From: Mucilaginibacter saanensis
GTDB lineage: Bacteria; Bacteroidota; Bacteroidia; Sphingobacteriales; Sphingobacteriaceae
NCBI RefSeq assembly: GCF_014200575.1
Contig: NZ_JACHBZ010000002.1
Location: forward strand, 496,001 to 560,000
DNA: 64,000 nt
Direction: 5' to 3'
Under the pieces are notes generated by a model, which saw nothing but the letters and a program-made list of their open reading frames with translations, made no database searches and was not told the DNA's origin. Shown here one piece after another: positions 36,442-45,399 of this stretch; position 1 is the stretch's first letter; every line of letters begins with the position of its first letter. The position numbers were made by a program, and so were the translations under genes.

Positions 36442-37773
36442 ATGATTAGCCGTAGAAAGTTCATTCAAACAACTTCATTAGCGGGTACCTGTTTCCTGCT
36501 TGCGCCAGAATTATCAAAAGCCGCCGGATTTTATAAAGGCTCACCTAATAACAAAGTGGTTTTAGGGATGATGGGGACTAATAGCCGTGGGCTTTATCTG
36601 GCCCAAAGTTACGCCCGGATACCGAACGTTGAAATTGGGTATATATGCGATGTTGACTCTAAAGTAGTTGATAAAACGATTAACGAAATTTTTAAGATAA
36701 CTGGCAAACGCCCCAAGGGAATTACGGACATCCGCAAGGTGTTGGAGATAAAGGATATTGATGCCATTGTAGTTGCAGCTCCCGATCATTGGCACGCCCC
36801 GGCAACCATTATGGCTTGCCAGGCAGGCAAGCATGTATATGTGGAAAAACCATGCAGCCATAATCCGCAAGAAGGAGAAATGGCTGTTGCAGCTTCAAAA
36901 AAATATAATCGTTTGGTACAAATGGGTAGTCAGCGACGTTCGTTCTCCAATGTGCAGGCTATGGTAAAGGAGCTGCATGACGGTGTTATAGGTCGCACTT
37001 ATTACGCTAAAGGATGGTATACCAATCACAGGGCAAGTATCGGAAAAGGTAAAGAAGTGCCCGTGCCAGAAAATCTGAACTATGAACTATGGCAGGGGCC
37101 TGCGCCACGTAAACCTTATCATGATAACCTGATTCATTATAATTGGCATTGGTTCTGGAACTGGGGAACAGGCGAGGCGCTTAACAATGGAACCCATGAA
37201 CTGGACGTAATTAGATGGGGGCTTGGTGTTGATTTTCCAAGTAAGGTAGTGTCAACTGGCGGCCGTTTTCATTTTGATGACGATTGGCAAACTCCTGACA
37301 CGCAAAATATCCTGTATAATTTCCCTAATAATACAGCAGCGGAGTGGGAAAGTAGGAGCAGTAATGGGTTTAATATGGAAAATTTAGGTCGCGGTGTAAT
37401 TTTTTACGGTGATAAGGGTACGCTGTTTTATGGCAGTGGCAACGGTTATCAGGTTTATGATGGTGATAACAAACTTGTAAAAGACGTAAAGGACGATACC
37501 AAGGTTGATGCTACTAATAAGGTAAGCCCTACGGAAGCACTGGACGGCTTTCATCTGAAAAATTTTATTGACACCATACGGGGCAACGCCTCTTTAAATT
37601 GCCCAATAGAAACGGGTTTTAAATCAACGCTTTTACCTCAGCTGGGTAATATATCTTACCGGGTAGATAGGGTACTGCATATTGATCCATCAAATGGCCA
37701 TATTTTAAATGATCCTGAAGCCACCAAATTGTGGAGCAGGGAGTATGAAAAAGGTTGGGAAGTAAAAGTATAA
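36442..37773 (+). CDS. Tat-exported Gfo/Idh/MocA oxidoreductase
   Basis: 443 residues. It begins with a Tat-type signal (SRRKFIQTT) and then a Rossmann fold (VVLGMMGTNSRGLYLAQSY). The family lysine-proline motif is YVEKPCSHN. The C-terminal alpha/beta domain holds a NGTHELDVIRWGL segment with a likely active-site His. Periplasmic Gfo/Idh/MocA enzymes with Tat signals commonly act on sugars or 3-keto-sugars with a tightly bound NAD. It is 60 nt upstream of the DUF1080 gene, and both probably work on the same glycoside. Confidence 0.92.
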   Translation: MISRRKFIQTTSLAGTCFLLAPELSKAAGFYKGSPNNKVVLGMMGTNSRGLYLAQSYARIPNVEIGYICDVDSKVVDKTINEIFKITGKRPKGITDIRKVLEIKDIDAIVVAAPDHWHAPATIMACQAGKHVYVEKPCSHNPQEGEMAVAASKKYNRLVQMGSQRRSFSNVQAMVKELHDGVIGRTYYAKGWYTNHRASIGKGKEVPVPENLNYELWQGPAPRKPYHDNLIHYNWHWFWNWGTGEALNNGTHELDVIRWGLGVDFPSKVVSTGGRFHFDDDWQTPDTQNILYNFPNNTAAEWESRSSNGFNMENLGRGVIFYGDKGTLFYGSGNGYQVYDGDNKLVKDVKDDTKVDATNKVSPTEALDGFHLKNFIDTIRGNASLNCPIETGFKSTLLPQLGNISYRVDRVLHIDPSNGHILNDPEATKLWSREYEKGWEVKV

Positions 37774-37833
37774 GTAACGTACCTCATTATTATAACTTAG
37801 TTAATATAACATCAATAATATATACATACACAC

Positions 37834-39201
37834 ATGAAAAAAATGCTATACCCTGCTATAGTCCTGTTTACTGCGGCAGCTTTGTTACCGGTTAAAAGTC
37901 ATGCACAAAACCCCCTGTTTGATGGTAAAACCCTTAACGGGTGGAAACGCCTTGCAGGTACTGCCGATTATAAGGTAGAAGACGGCCAAATTGTGGGCAC
38001 TACTGTTTTAAACTCAGGCAATTCGTTTTTAGTTACCGAAAAAGAATATGGCGACTTTATATTGGAACTTGATGCAAAAATTGATAGCAAACTGAGTAAT
38101 TCCGGTGTGCAAACACGCAGTCATTATGATCCGGCAGGTAATAATGGTAAAGGCAAAGTTTACGGCAGGCAATTTGAAATTGATCCGTCGGATCGTAAAT
38201 GGAGCGGGGGAATCTATGACGAGGGGCGTAGAGATTGGCTTTATCCGCTTGATTTGAATGCCAAAGCCAAAGATGCATTTAAGGTTGGTGAATATAACCA
38301 CATCAGAATTGAATGCATTGGCAACGAAATGAAAACCTGGGTTAATGGTATTCCGACTGCGGATGTGGTGGATACTATTGACCAGAAAGGGTTTATAGCC
38401 TTGCAGGTACATGCGGTAAGCGAAGAAAAACAGGCCGGTAAAAAAGTATATTTTAAAAACTTTAAACTACAGACAACCAATTTAAAGTCTAAGCCCTTCC
38501 CGAAAGACATTTATGTAGTAAATCTACAGCCTAACAGCATCACACCGGCTGAGCAGGCGGCAGGGTGGAAGGTACTGTATGATGGTAAAACCAATATAGG
38601 TTGGCGCAGCGCAACGCAAAAAACGTTCCCGGCTAAGGGTTGGGAGTATGCAAACGGAACAATGCATGTATTACCTTCTGCCGGGCAGGAAGAATCCGGA
38701 GGCGGCGATATTGTTACCGATGGTAATTACAGCGCTTTTGATCTTTCATTTGAATTTAAGCTTACTCCCGGTGCCAATAGCGGGGTTAAATATTTTGTAA
38801 CCCTGTCTGAAGTTACCAAAGGTTCGGCCATTGGTTTAGAATACCAGGTACTGGATGATAAATTGCATCCCGATGCAAAACTTGGCCGCGACGGTGACCG
38901 CACGCTTGCTTCACTTTATGACTTGATCAGAGCTGATAAGCAACCCCGGTTTGTACACCCTATAGGAGCCTGGAACACAGGCCGTATTATTGTTTATCCT
39001 AATAACCATGTGGAGCATTACCTGAATGGAGTTAAGGTACTGGAATATGAACGAGGCTCAAAAGAATACCGCGATTTGGTAGCTATAAGTAAATATACCA
39101 TCTGGAAAAACTTTGGTGAAGCACCCGAAGGGCATTTATTGCTTCAGGATCATGGCAACGAGGTGTTTTTCAGAAGCATAAAGGTGAAAAATTTGAAGTA
39201 A
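37834..39201 (+). CDS. Secreted double DUF1080 (3-keto-disaccharide hydrolase) protein
   Basis: 455 residues with a signal peptide ending near AHA-Q (residue 25). Two DUF1080 concanavalin-like domains are arranged in tandem, opening with LFDGKTLNGWKR (about 29) and VLYDGKTNIGWRS (about 248). The Pfam family is named after an enzyme that cleaves 3-keto-disaccharides; other members are lyases for 3-keto-glycosides. The preceding Tat oxidoreductase and the cytochrome c 126 nt downstream fit a periplasmic C3-oxidation and cleavage route. Confidence 0.92.
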   Translation: MKKMLYPAIVLFTAAALLPVKSHAQNPLFDGKTLNGWKRLAGTADYKVEDGQIVGTTVLNSGNSFLVTEKEYGDFILELDAKIDSKLSNSGVQTRSHYDPAGNNGKGKVYGRQFEIDPSDRKWSGGIYDEGRRDWLYPLDLNAKAKDAFKVGEYNHIRIECIGNEMKTWVNGIPTADVVDTIDQKGFIALQVHAVSEEKQAGKKVYFKNFKLQTTNLKSKPFPKDIYVVNLQPNSITPAEQAAGWKVLYDGKTNIGWRSATQKTFPAKGWEYANGTMHVLPSAGQEESGGGDIVTDGNYSAFDLSFEFKLTPGANSGVKYFVTLSEVTKGSAIGLEYQVLDDKLHPDAKLGRDGDRTLASLYDLIRADKQPRFVHPIGAWNTGRIIVYPNNHVEHYLNGVKVLEYERGSKEYRDLVAISKYTIWKNFGEAPEGHLLLQDHGNEVFFRSIKVKNLK

Positions 39202-39327
39202 ACAGGAGTAATGAGTAGTGTTATATAGAAGGGTTATAAATTAGCTTATGTAGCCTAAAAATTACCTCTTTCATCAAATTGAAAGTTGTGACATTAAAAG
39301 TTAAGTGTTATTTTAGATGACTTAAAT

Positions 39328-39858
39328 ATGACAATTATGGCATTCAATAAAAAAATAGTAGTTACCCTTGGTTTATTATCAGTTGTGGTATTTGGTGCCA
39401 TGACATCAATGACCCCAAGTACTCCACAGGACGAAGGCTTTAAAAACCTTAAAGTATTGCCTAAAAATATCTCTAATGATAATCTTCATAAAGTAATGGA
39501 AGAGTGGGAACATTCATTAGGTGTACATTGTAATTTTTGTCATGTGCGTAATGAGGACACCAAAAAAATGGACTGGGCTAATGATGCCAAACCTGAAAAG
39601 GAAATGGCCCGTGATATGTATAAGATGATGAATAAAATAAATCAGAAATACTTTCACGCTAAAAAAGACTCATTGGGTATGATCATGCAAACAGGTGTTA
39701 ATTGCAATACCTGCCACCGAGGTACTGCTCATCCGGAAGTTACTATTCCAGAAGGTAAAGGGCCCGGCCCTGGCGCAATGCCGATGTCTCCGGGCAATCA
39801 GCCAGCACCGGGTGGCCAACCAGGCCCTGGTGGTCCGGCTCCGGATAAAAAGGGATAA
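39328..39858 (+). CDS. Di-haem cytochrome c, reaction-centre-subunit type
   Basis: 176 residues with an N-terminal signal anchor (about 9-27). Two haem-attachment sites are clear, CNFCH (68-72) and CNTCH (126-130). The spacing and sequence resemble the PF02276-like Bacteroidota cytochromes. The C-terminal tail is rich in Pro and Gly (about 145-175). It could take electrons from the periplasmic GMC dehydrogenases at the right end of the window. The second Met (39337) is an alternative start. It is followed by a strong terminator. Confidence 0.88.
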   Translation: MTIMAFNKKIVVTLGLLSVVVFGAMTSMTPSTPQDEGFKNLKVLPKNISNDNLHKVMEEWEHSLGVHCNFCHVRNEDTKKMDWANDAKPEKEMARDMYKMMNKINQKYFHAKKDSLGMIMQTGVNCNTCHRGTAHPEVTIPEGKGPGPGAMPMSPGNQPAPGGQPGPGGPAPDKKG

Positions 39859-39874
39859 GTAAGAAAACAAAACA

Positions 39875-39910
39875 AAAAACACCTCTGAATTTTTTTCAGA
39901 GGTGTTTTTT
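39875..39910 (+). terminator. Rho-independent terminator after the cytochrome c gene
   Basis: AACACCTCTGAA pairs with TTCAGAGGTGTT and is followed by a T run; A-rich on the left, so it may also work on the minus strand. Confidence 0.88.
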
Positions 39911-40203
39911 GTTAAAGGGAGATTAATAGCGTGTGCAGGTTAAATAGGAGATGTTTTCTAAGAGTGATAAAAATATTTGGAGACGAAATAAATAAAAAGC
40001 AATTTTATATTAAATAATTATTAAATGAAGCTTCGTTTTGTTTGATTAATTAAATTTTGAAGGGATTTATTATTTTAGATTTAATTTAAATATCTGTTTT
40101 GACTGAATGTAGCTTATTAATGAAATAAAATTAATTAATAAGCGTCTTGTCCTTATCTTTGTTTAATCAGAGTTTAATAAAATACCCCCTTAATTAGTTA
40201 ACT
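39911..40203. other. AT-rich intergenic region
   Basis: 293 nt, very AT-rich, without a coding frame. A TATCTTTG box at 40154-40161 is a candidate -7 element for the small zinc-ribbon gene; the -33 box is unclear. Confidence 0.4.
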
Positions 40204-40416
40204 ATGACTACCGAAATTGAAGAAAAGTCACCTTTGGTTATTATTCATCAAAAACAAATAAATACCCATCATCACCATGCATTACATTGCCGGCGTTGTG
40301 GCAATAAAATCAGCCGTATTTCAAGAGATCGATTGGTGAAACTTTTTTTGTTCTGGCTTCCTCTTAAAAAATATGTTTGTTATCGCTGCCATCGTAAATC
40401 CTACAGATGGGGGTAA
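40204..40416 (+). CDS. Small zinc-ribbon-like protein
   Basis: 70 residues with a His-rich stretch (HHHH near 22-25), then two CxxC pairs, CRRC and CYRC, 27 residues apart. The pattern suggests a single zinc ribbon or knuckle with a hydrophobic linker (KLFLFWLPLKKY). No known family was recognised. Its clear start, candidate promoter box and the paired Cys motifs support a real gene. Confidence 0.65.
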   Translation: MTTEIEEKSPLVIIHQKQINTHHHHALHCRRCGNKISRISRDRLVKLFLFWLPLKKYVCYRCHRKSYRWG

Positions 40417-40514
40417 CAGGCACAAACTAATTTAATAGCCATCTTTTTTCAACCGAACGCTTTATCCCCATAAATTTACTGCCTTACAAAGCACAAATCT
40501 TTTACATTTGTTAA

Positions 40515-41999
40515 ATGCAAAAGATACTGATTGCCAATAGGGGCGAAATAGCTTTGAGAGTAATGCGTTCTGCACGTGAAATGGGCATTAAAACCGTTGC
40601 CGTGTATTCTGATGCGGATCGTGATGCACTGCATGTGCGTTATGCCGATGAGGCTGTACATATTGGTGGGGCTCAATCCAGCCAATCATATCTTAATGCA
40701 GAAAAAATTATAGCCGCTTGCCGTAAAACCGGGGCAACAGGGATACATCCTGGATATGGGTTTTTAAGCGAAAATGCTGCCTTTGCAAGGCTGGTGAAAA
40801 AAGCGGGCCTGATACTGATTGGCCCTTCGCCTGAAGCGATGGAAGTGATGGGAAACAAGTTATCGGCTAAGGCAGCTGCCTTAAAGTATAATATCCCTAT
40901 GGTGCCCGGTACCGAAGAAGCTATTACTGATGTTGCAGAAGCTAAAAAGCGTGCTGTTAAAGTAGGTTTCCCGATACTGATCAAGGCTGCCGCAGGTGGC
41001 GGAGGCAAGGGAATGCGTATAGTTGACGGGCCAAATGATTTTGAGGAGCAAATGCAGCTTGCCGTATCCGAAGCTACATCTGCCTTTGGCGATGGCTCGG
41101 TTTTTATTGAGCGTTATGTGTCATCACCCAGGCATATCGAAATACAGGTTTTGGGCGATACCCACGGCAATATCGTTCATCTTTTTGAGCGTGATTGCTC
41201 CGTTCAGCGCCGCCATCAAAAGGTGATTGAAGAAGCGCCATCCAAAGTGCTTACTCCGCAGATTAGGGAGCAGATGGGTAAATGCGCTGTGGACGTGGCG
41301 CGTTCTGTAAATTATACCGGGGCTGGCACGGTGGAGTTTATTATGGATGATGCCCTGAATTTTTATTTTCTGGAGATGAATACCCGGTTGCAGGTGGAGC
41401 ACCCCGTAACAGAACTGATAACCGGAATAGACCTGGTAAAAGAACAGATCAGGATAGCCCGGGGCGAAGCAATAAGTTTTAAGCAGGAGGATTTGCAGAT
41501 CCGCGGTCATGCCATTGAACTCAGGGTATATGCTGAAGACCCGGCTAATAATTTTCTGCCTGATATTGGTACTTTGCAAACGTACATTACACCGAAAGGT
41601 GCGGGTGTGCGGGTTGATGACGGTTTTGAGCAGGGCATGGAAATTCCTATTTATTACGACCCGATGATTGCCAAACTGATAACTTATGGTAAGGACCGAA
41701 CAGAGGCAATTGAACGTATGGTGCGTGCTATTGATGAATACCAGATAACGGGGATAACCACTACCTTGGGTTTTGGTCGGTTTGTGATGCAGCATGAAGC
41801 CTTTACATCAGGTAATTTTGATACCCACTTTGTAAAAAACTATTTTAATGCAGGCGTATTCAATACCGACGATAAGGAAGAGGCTGCAATAGCAGCTATT
41901 ATCATGGAACAGTTACTAAATCAAAAGAAAGCCGTTGTTGCAGCAGTTGAAACCGGAACAGCAAGTAACTGGGTAAAAAACAGGACCAGTTTACACTAA
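40515..41999 (+). CDS. accC: Biotin carboxylase subunit (AccC-like)
   Basis: 494 residues. The N-terminal domain opens with KILIANRGEIALRVMRSA. The ATP-grasp loop is AAAGGGGKGMR, and the active-site segment EMNTRLQVEHPVTE is intact. Typical AccC is about 450 residues; here a C-terminal tail of about 45 residues follows. No biotin carrier or carboxyltransferase gene is nearby, so the partner must be elsewhere. It may serve acetyl-CoA or propionyl-CoA carboxylation. The box TACATTTG ends 4 nt before the ATG. Confidence 0.93.
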   Translation: MQKILIANRGEIALRVMRSAREMGIKTVAVYSDADRDALHVRYADEAVHIGGAQSSQSYLNAEKIIAACRKTGATGIHPGYGFLSENAAFARLVKKAGLILIGPSPEAMEVMGNKLSAKAAALKYNIPMVPGTEEAITDVAEAKKRAVKVGFPILIKAAAGGGGKGMRIVDGPNDFEEQMQLAVSEATSAFGDGSVFIERYVSSPRHIEIQVLGDTHGNIVHLFERDCSVQRRHQKVIEEAPSKVLTPQIREQMGKCAVDVARSVNYTGAGTVEFIMDDALNFYFLEMNTRLQVEHPVTELITGIDLVKEQIRIARGEAISFKQEDLQIRGHAIELRVYAEDPANNFLPDIGTLQTYITPKGAGVRVDDGFEQGMEIPIYYDPMIAKLITYGKDRTEAIERMVRAIDEYQITGITTTLGFGRFVMQHEAFTSGNFDTHFVKNYFNAGVFNTDDKEEAAIAAIIMEQLLNQKKAVVAAVETGTASNWVKNRTSLH

Positions 42000-42020
42000 C
42001 CGAACTGCTTTTAACATACC

Positions 42021-42665
42021 TTATAACAACTCAATAAACTCGCTGAAGTTGTTTACTGTGGCTACCATTCCGTCAGGCACTACGCCGAAACCATAGCTTG
42101 CAAAAATGAATGGTACACCTGCTTGTTTTGCTGCGCTGTAATCGCCCATAGTATCACCAACATAAACGGGAGCTTTAAGTTGATGGTCATTAACGATATC
42201 CTTAATATTATCAGCCTTGGGGTTGCCTTTGGTTCCAAAACATTGGTGGGCCAAAAAGTAAGGATGCATGTTGTTTAAATCCAAAAACACCTCGATATAA
42301 CCGTTTTGGCAATTGCTCACAATGTATAATTTATACTTAGCGCCAAGATATTTTAAGGTTTCTTCAAGCTGGGGGTATAGTTTACCGCCTTTGGTGTGCA
42401 AAATTTCTAATTCGCTAACGCTGCAAAGTTTTTGTACATGTTTGCGTTGTTCGGCATCGAGGCCAGGAAAAAGTTTGTCAAAAATGGCATCGTAGGTCAT
42501 TCCTGTTATTGATCTTACACGTTCCACCGTCATTTCTTCATCAATAAAATCAACCTGATCAATAGCTGCCTGCCAGGCCAATGCTACATTGGCTGTACTA
42601 TCCCAAAGGGTGCCATCCAGATCAAAAATTATACTGTCGAATTTATTGTGTAATGAAGTATCCAT
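42021..42665 (-). CDS. HAD-superfamily phosphatase
   Basis: 214 residues from the ATG at 42665 (MDTSLHNKFD); an upstream extension to 42722 has no support. Motif I is FDLDGTLWDST. Motif II Ser lies in YIVSNCQNG, and the lysine/aspartate motifs are in KGNPKADNI and YVGDTMGDYSAAKQAG. It resembles phosphoglycolate-phosphatase or beta-phosphoglucomutase-like HAD enzymes. The substrate cannot be chosen. It is convergent with accC. Confidence 0.88.
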   Translation of the reverse strand: MDTSLHNKFDSIIFDLDGTLWDSTANVALAWQAAIDQVDFIDEEMTVERVRSITGMTYDAIFDKLFPGLDAEQRKHVQKLCSVSELEILHTKGGKLYPQLEETLKYLGAKYKLYIVSNCQNGYIEVFLDLNNMHPYFLAHQCFGTKGNPKADNIKDIVNDHQLKAPVYVGDTMGDYSAAKQAGVPFIFASYGFGVVPDGMVATVNNFSEFIELL

Positions 42666-42868
42666 AGCGCCGGCAAAAGTAATAAAAAACTTGTCATTGC
42701 CGAGTAAAGCAAGAAGGTGCATCTACTACTAAATTGAGATTTTAACAACATTTTGAAATAGCTTTCATTAGAAAAAATAGGTGAAGCTTTGTGTTTCGCA
42801 ATTAGCTTATAGGAATTAACAATGACAACCCAATGTAAAATAATGCTCGCAGCAGTGGGGTAGGGTAC

Positions 42869-42898
42869 TATTTGGTTAAATTTGTTTATAACCAAATA
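42869..42898. promoter_or_regulatory. Inverted repeat upstream of the ABC exporter
   Basis: TATTTGGTTA (42869-42878) and TAACCAAATA (42889-42898) are perfect 10-nt arms with a 10-nt spacer. A TAAATTTG promoter-like box (42877-42884) overlaps it. Confidence 0.45.
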
Positions 42899-42912
42899 AG
42901 AAAGAGCTACTA

Positions 42913-44751
42913 TTGAATACTTCAAGGCCACCCAAAAATACCATTAGCAATAATATAACTTTAAAGGAACGTTTTGATGCGCTCCGTAATTTGCCTGCCT
43001 TTTTCAAACTGGTTTGGCAAACCAGTCGTTGGATGACCGTTGTTAATGCCATATTACGCATAGCCCGCTCGGCTACACCATTGGGCTTATTGTATGTAGG
43101 TAAATTGATCATTGATCAGGTGGTTACCATAAGTCACTCCCAGGTTAAGGATATGACTTATTTGTGGCAACTTGTAGGACTGGAGTTTGCTTTAGCTTTG
43201 TTAACAGATGCGCTAAGCAGGGCAATTACCTTAATGGACAGTTTGCTTGGTGACCTGTTCAGTAATCATACATCTGTTAAGATCATGCAGCATGCTGCAA
43301 CGCTCGATCTTGATCAGTTTGAGGATTCGGTGTTTTATGATAAGCTGGAACGTGCGCGGCAGCAAACGGTTGGCCGTACCATACTACTATCTCAGGTGAT
43401 GAGCCAGGTGCAGGACCTGATCACAATGGGTTTTTTAGCCTTCGGTTTAATGACTTTTAATCCCTGGCTAATAGTGCTGTTGCTCATTGCCATTATTCCG
43501 GCCTTTTTAGGCGAATCATATTTTAACGACCGAAGCTATGCCTTAACCCGCGGCCAAACACCGGAACGCCGGGAACTTGATTATATACGCTATTTGGGCG
43601 CAAGCGATGAAACCGCCAAGGAAGTGAAGATATTTGACCTTTCGGGGTTTATTATTACACGTTTTAAACAGCTATCAAGCAAGTTTTATGACGACAATAA
43701 ACGATTAACTATTAAACGCTCCCTGTGGGGGACTTTTTTTGCCATGCTGGGTAGTTTAGGCTATTATGGCGCTTACATTGTTATTATTGTGCGAACCGTA
43801 AACGGCAGTGTAACCATTGGCGAACTTGCATTTTTAGCAGGCTCGTTCAGGCAGCTACGTACTTTATTGGAAGGTATCTTAACTCGTTTTACGGCGGTGT
43901 CACAAGGAGCTATATATCTGCGCGACTTTTTTGAGTTTTTTGATATTGTACCTAAAATTAAACAAGCAGCCAACGCATTACCTTTCCCTAAAACTATACA
44001 ACAGGGGTTTACCTTTGAAGATGTAGGTTTTCGTTATCTTAACTCAGAAAGATGGGCTAACCGACATTTAAATTTTACCCTTTATCCGGGCGAAAAACTG
44101 GCTTTGGTAGGGGAGAATGGAGCAGGCAAAACTACGCTTGTAAAGCTATTAGCCCGTTTATATGATCCAACCGAAGGCAGGATATTGCTTGATGGTGTTG
44201 ATCTGCGTCAATATGACCTGGCCGATCTGCGGCTTAACGTTGGCATTATTTTTCAGGATTATTTACGCTACCAGATGACATTTGCTCAGAATATTGCAGT
44301 AGGTAAAATAAGTGAGCAGGATAATCGTCCGCTGATAGAAAATTCAGCACGGCAAAGTCTGGCCGATGTTTTGGCGGCCAAGCTGCCCGCTGCTTACGAT
44401 CAACAATTGGGCAAGCGTTTTGCCGATGGCGTTGAACTATCTGGTGGCGAATGGCAAAAGGTTGCACTGGCGCGGGCTTACATGCGCGATGCACAATTAC
44501 TGATCCTGGATGAACCTACATCGGCACTTGACGCCCGGGCCGAATTTAATGTTTTTGAACGTTTTGCCGAACTCACCAAAGGCAGATCGGCGGTGTTGAT
44601 ATCCCACCGTTTTAGTACCGTACGTATGGCCGACCGGATACTGGTATTAGAAAAGGGCGAGCTGATTGAAATTGGCAGCCACGAGGAATTGTTGCTCAAA
44701 GGTGGTCGTTATGCCGAATTGTTTGATTTGCAAGCAGCAGGATACCGGTAA
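42913..44751 (+). CDS. ABC exporter, fused permease-ATPase
   Basis: 612 residues starting at TTG (42913). About six membrane helices (residues 35-330) precede the ATPase. Walker A is GENGAGKTT, the signature is LSGGEWQK, Walker B is LLILDEPTSALD, and the H-loop is SHRFST. The family exports lipids, peptides or drugs as a dimer. The cargo is unknown. The first in-frame ATG is about 40 codons later and would remove the first membrane helix region, so the TTG start is favoured. A good terminator follows. Confidence 0.9.
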   Translation: MNTSRPPKNTISNNITLKERFDALRNLPAFFKLVWQTSRWMTVVNAILRIARSATPLGLLYVGKLIIDQVVTISHSQVKDMTYLWQLVGLEFALALLTDALSRAITLMDSLLGDLFSNHTSVKIMQHAATLDLDQFEDSVFYDKLERARQQTVGRTILLSQVMSQVQDLITMGFLAFGLMTFNPWLIVLLLIAIIPAFLGESYFNDRSYALTRGQTPERRELDYIRYLGASDETAKEVKIFDLSGFIITRFKQLSSKFYDDNKRLTIKRSLWGTFFAMLGSLGYYGAYIVIIVRTVNGSVTIGELAFLAGSFRQLRTLLEGILTRFTAVSQGAIYLRDFFEFFDIVPKIKQAANALPFPKTIQQGFTFEDVGFRYLNSERWANRHLNFTLYPGEKLALVGENGAGKTTLVKLLARLYDPTEGRILLDGVDLRQYDLADLRLNVGIIFQDYLRYQMTFAQNIAVGKISEQDNRPLIENSARQSLADVLAAKLPAAYDQQLGKRFADGVELSGGEWQKVALARAYMRDAQLLILDEPTSALDARAEFNVFERFAELTKGRSAVLISHRFSTVRMADRILVLEKGELIEIGSHEELLLKGGRYAELFDLQAAGYR

Positions 44752-44761
44752 TATTAACTGT

Positions 44762-44800
44762 TGGTTTGATTTGTAATTGAATTATAAATCAAACCATTTT
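44762..44800 (+). terminator. Terminator after the ABC exporter
   Basis: TGGTTTGATTT and AAATCAAACCA form a perfect 11-bp stem with a 13-nt loop, followed by TTTT. Confidence 0.7.
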
Positions 44801-44900
44801 ATATGATTTACGCATCAATAGTCCTGTTTTATTTATAAAATACGTAAAACTACGTATATAAATCAGTGTATTCCCTTAGCACTTTTGTTTTGGTATAGGT

Positions 44901-44908
44901 TAACTTTG
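44901..44908 (+). promoter_or_regulatory. -7 box of the small lipoprotein gene
   Basis: TAACTTTG is a perfect TAnnTTTG element 46 nt before the ATG. The -33 element is weak (TTTTG at 44883, short spacing). Confidence 0.4.
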
Positions 44909-44954
44909 AATTAATGTTTAATCATTAACTATCTATCCTTTACATTACCTTGTT

Positions 44955-45230
44955 ATGAAGCTTTTTTACCATTTTTTAATTTTTGTGTTCGTTTCGCTTT
45001 TGTTAGTTGCCTGCGCCAATATATTTAATACAGACAATAAAATTCAAAATGATGGCCCATCGTGGCTCGAGCATAGTTTTAATCAGAATGACTCAGATAG
45101 CTCAATAAAAGTTAATGGGAAAAACAGCCCCTATGTTAGGGCGGGCTTAAATGATGAGCTTTTAAAAGGAAAAGCGTTGATTAATGACCAATTCAATTAC
45201 ACATATAATATCTACTTGAAAAATATATAG
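44955..45230 (+). CDS. Small putative lipoprotein
   Basis: 91 residues with a lipobox LLLVAC (C20) after a hydrophobic signal. The remainder is polar with no recognised domain (WLEHSFNQNDSDSSIKVNG). A promoter box upstream and a stem-loop downstream (45306-45342) support expression. Likely anchored in the outer membrane; function is unknown. Confidence 0.65.
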   Translation: MKLFYHFLIFVFVSLLLVACANIFNTDNKIQNDGPSWLEHSFNQNDSDSSIKVNGKNSPYVRAGLNDELLKGKALINDQFNYTYNIYLKNI

Positions 45231-45305
45231 GTGGCGATCAGGCATTCTTGATCAGCATCAGTAAGATCAGTTTTTTAGTTAATTTAGTTAGGGAAACAGT
45301 TGGCA

Positions 45306-45342
45306 AACAGTCATTGCAGTAATGTAATGGCTGTTTTGCTTT
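45306..45342 (+). terminator. Terminator after the small lipoprotein gene
   Basis: AACAGTCATT pairs with AATGGCTGTT (one G-T pair) and is followed by TTTGCTTTT. Confidence 0.6.
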
Positions 45343-45356
45343 TGAAGATGTGCGTA

Positions 45357-45391
45357 ATGTCTTATCATCCTTGTGAGGCATGATAAGACAT
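45357..45391. repeat. Perfect 12-bp inverted repeat hairpin
   Basis: ATGTCTTATCAT (45357-45368) and ATGATAAGACAT (45380-45391) are perfect complements with an 11-nt loop. It lies 9 nt after the stop of the 50-residue ORF on the minus strand and may protect or end that transcript; no T run follows on that strand. Confidence 0.6.
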
Positions 45392-45399
45392 TTTGGTTA

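Noticed and set aside
41124..41795. 223-codon frame on the minus strand inside accC
   Set aside because: Entirely antisense to a clear AccC with intact motifs; composition follows the AccC codons.
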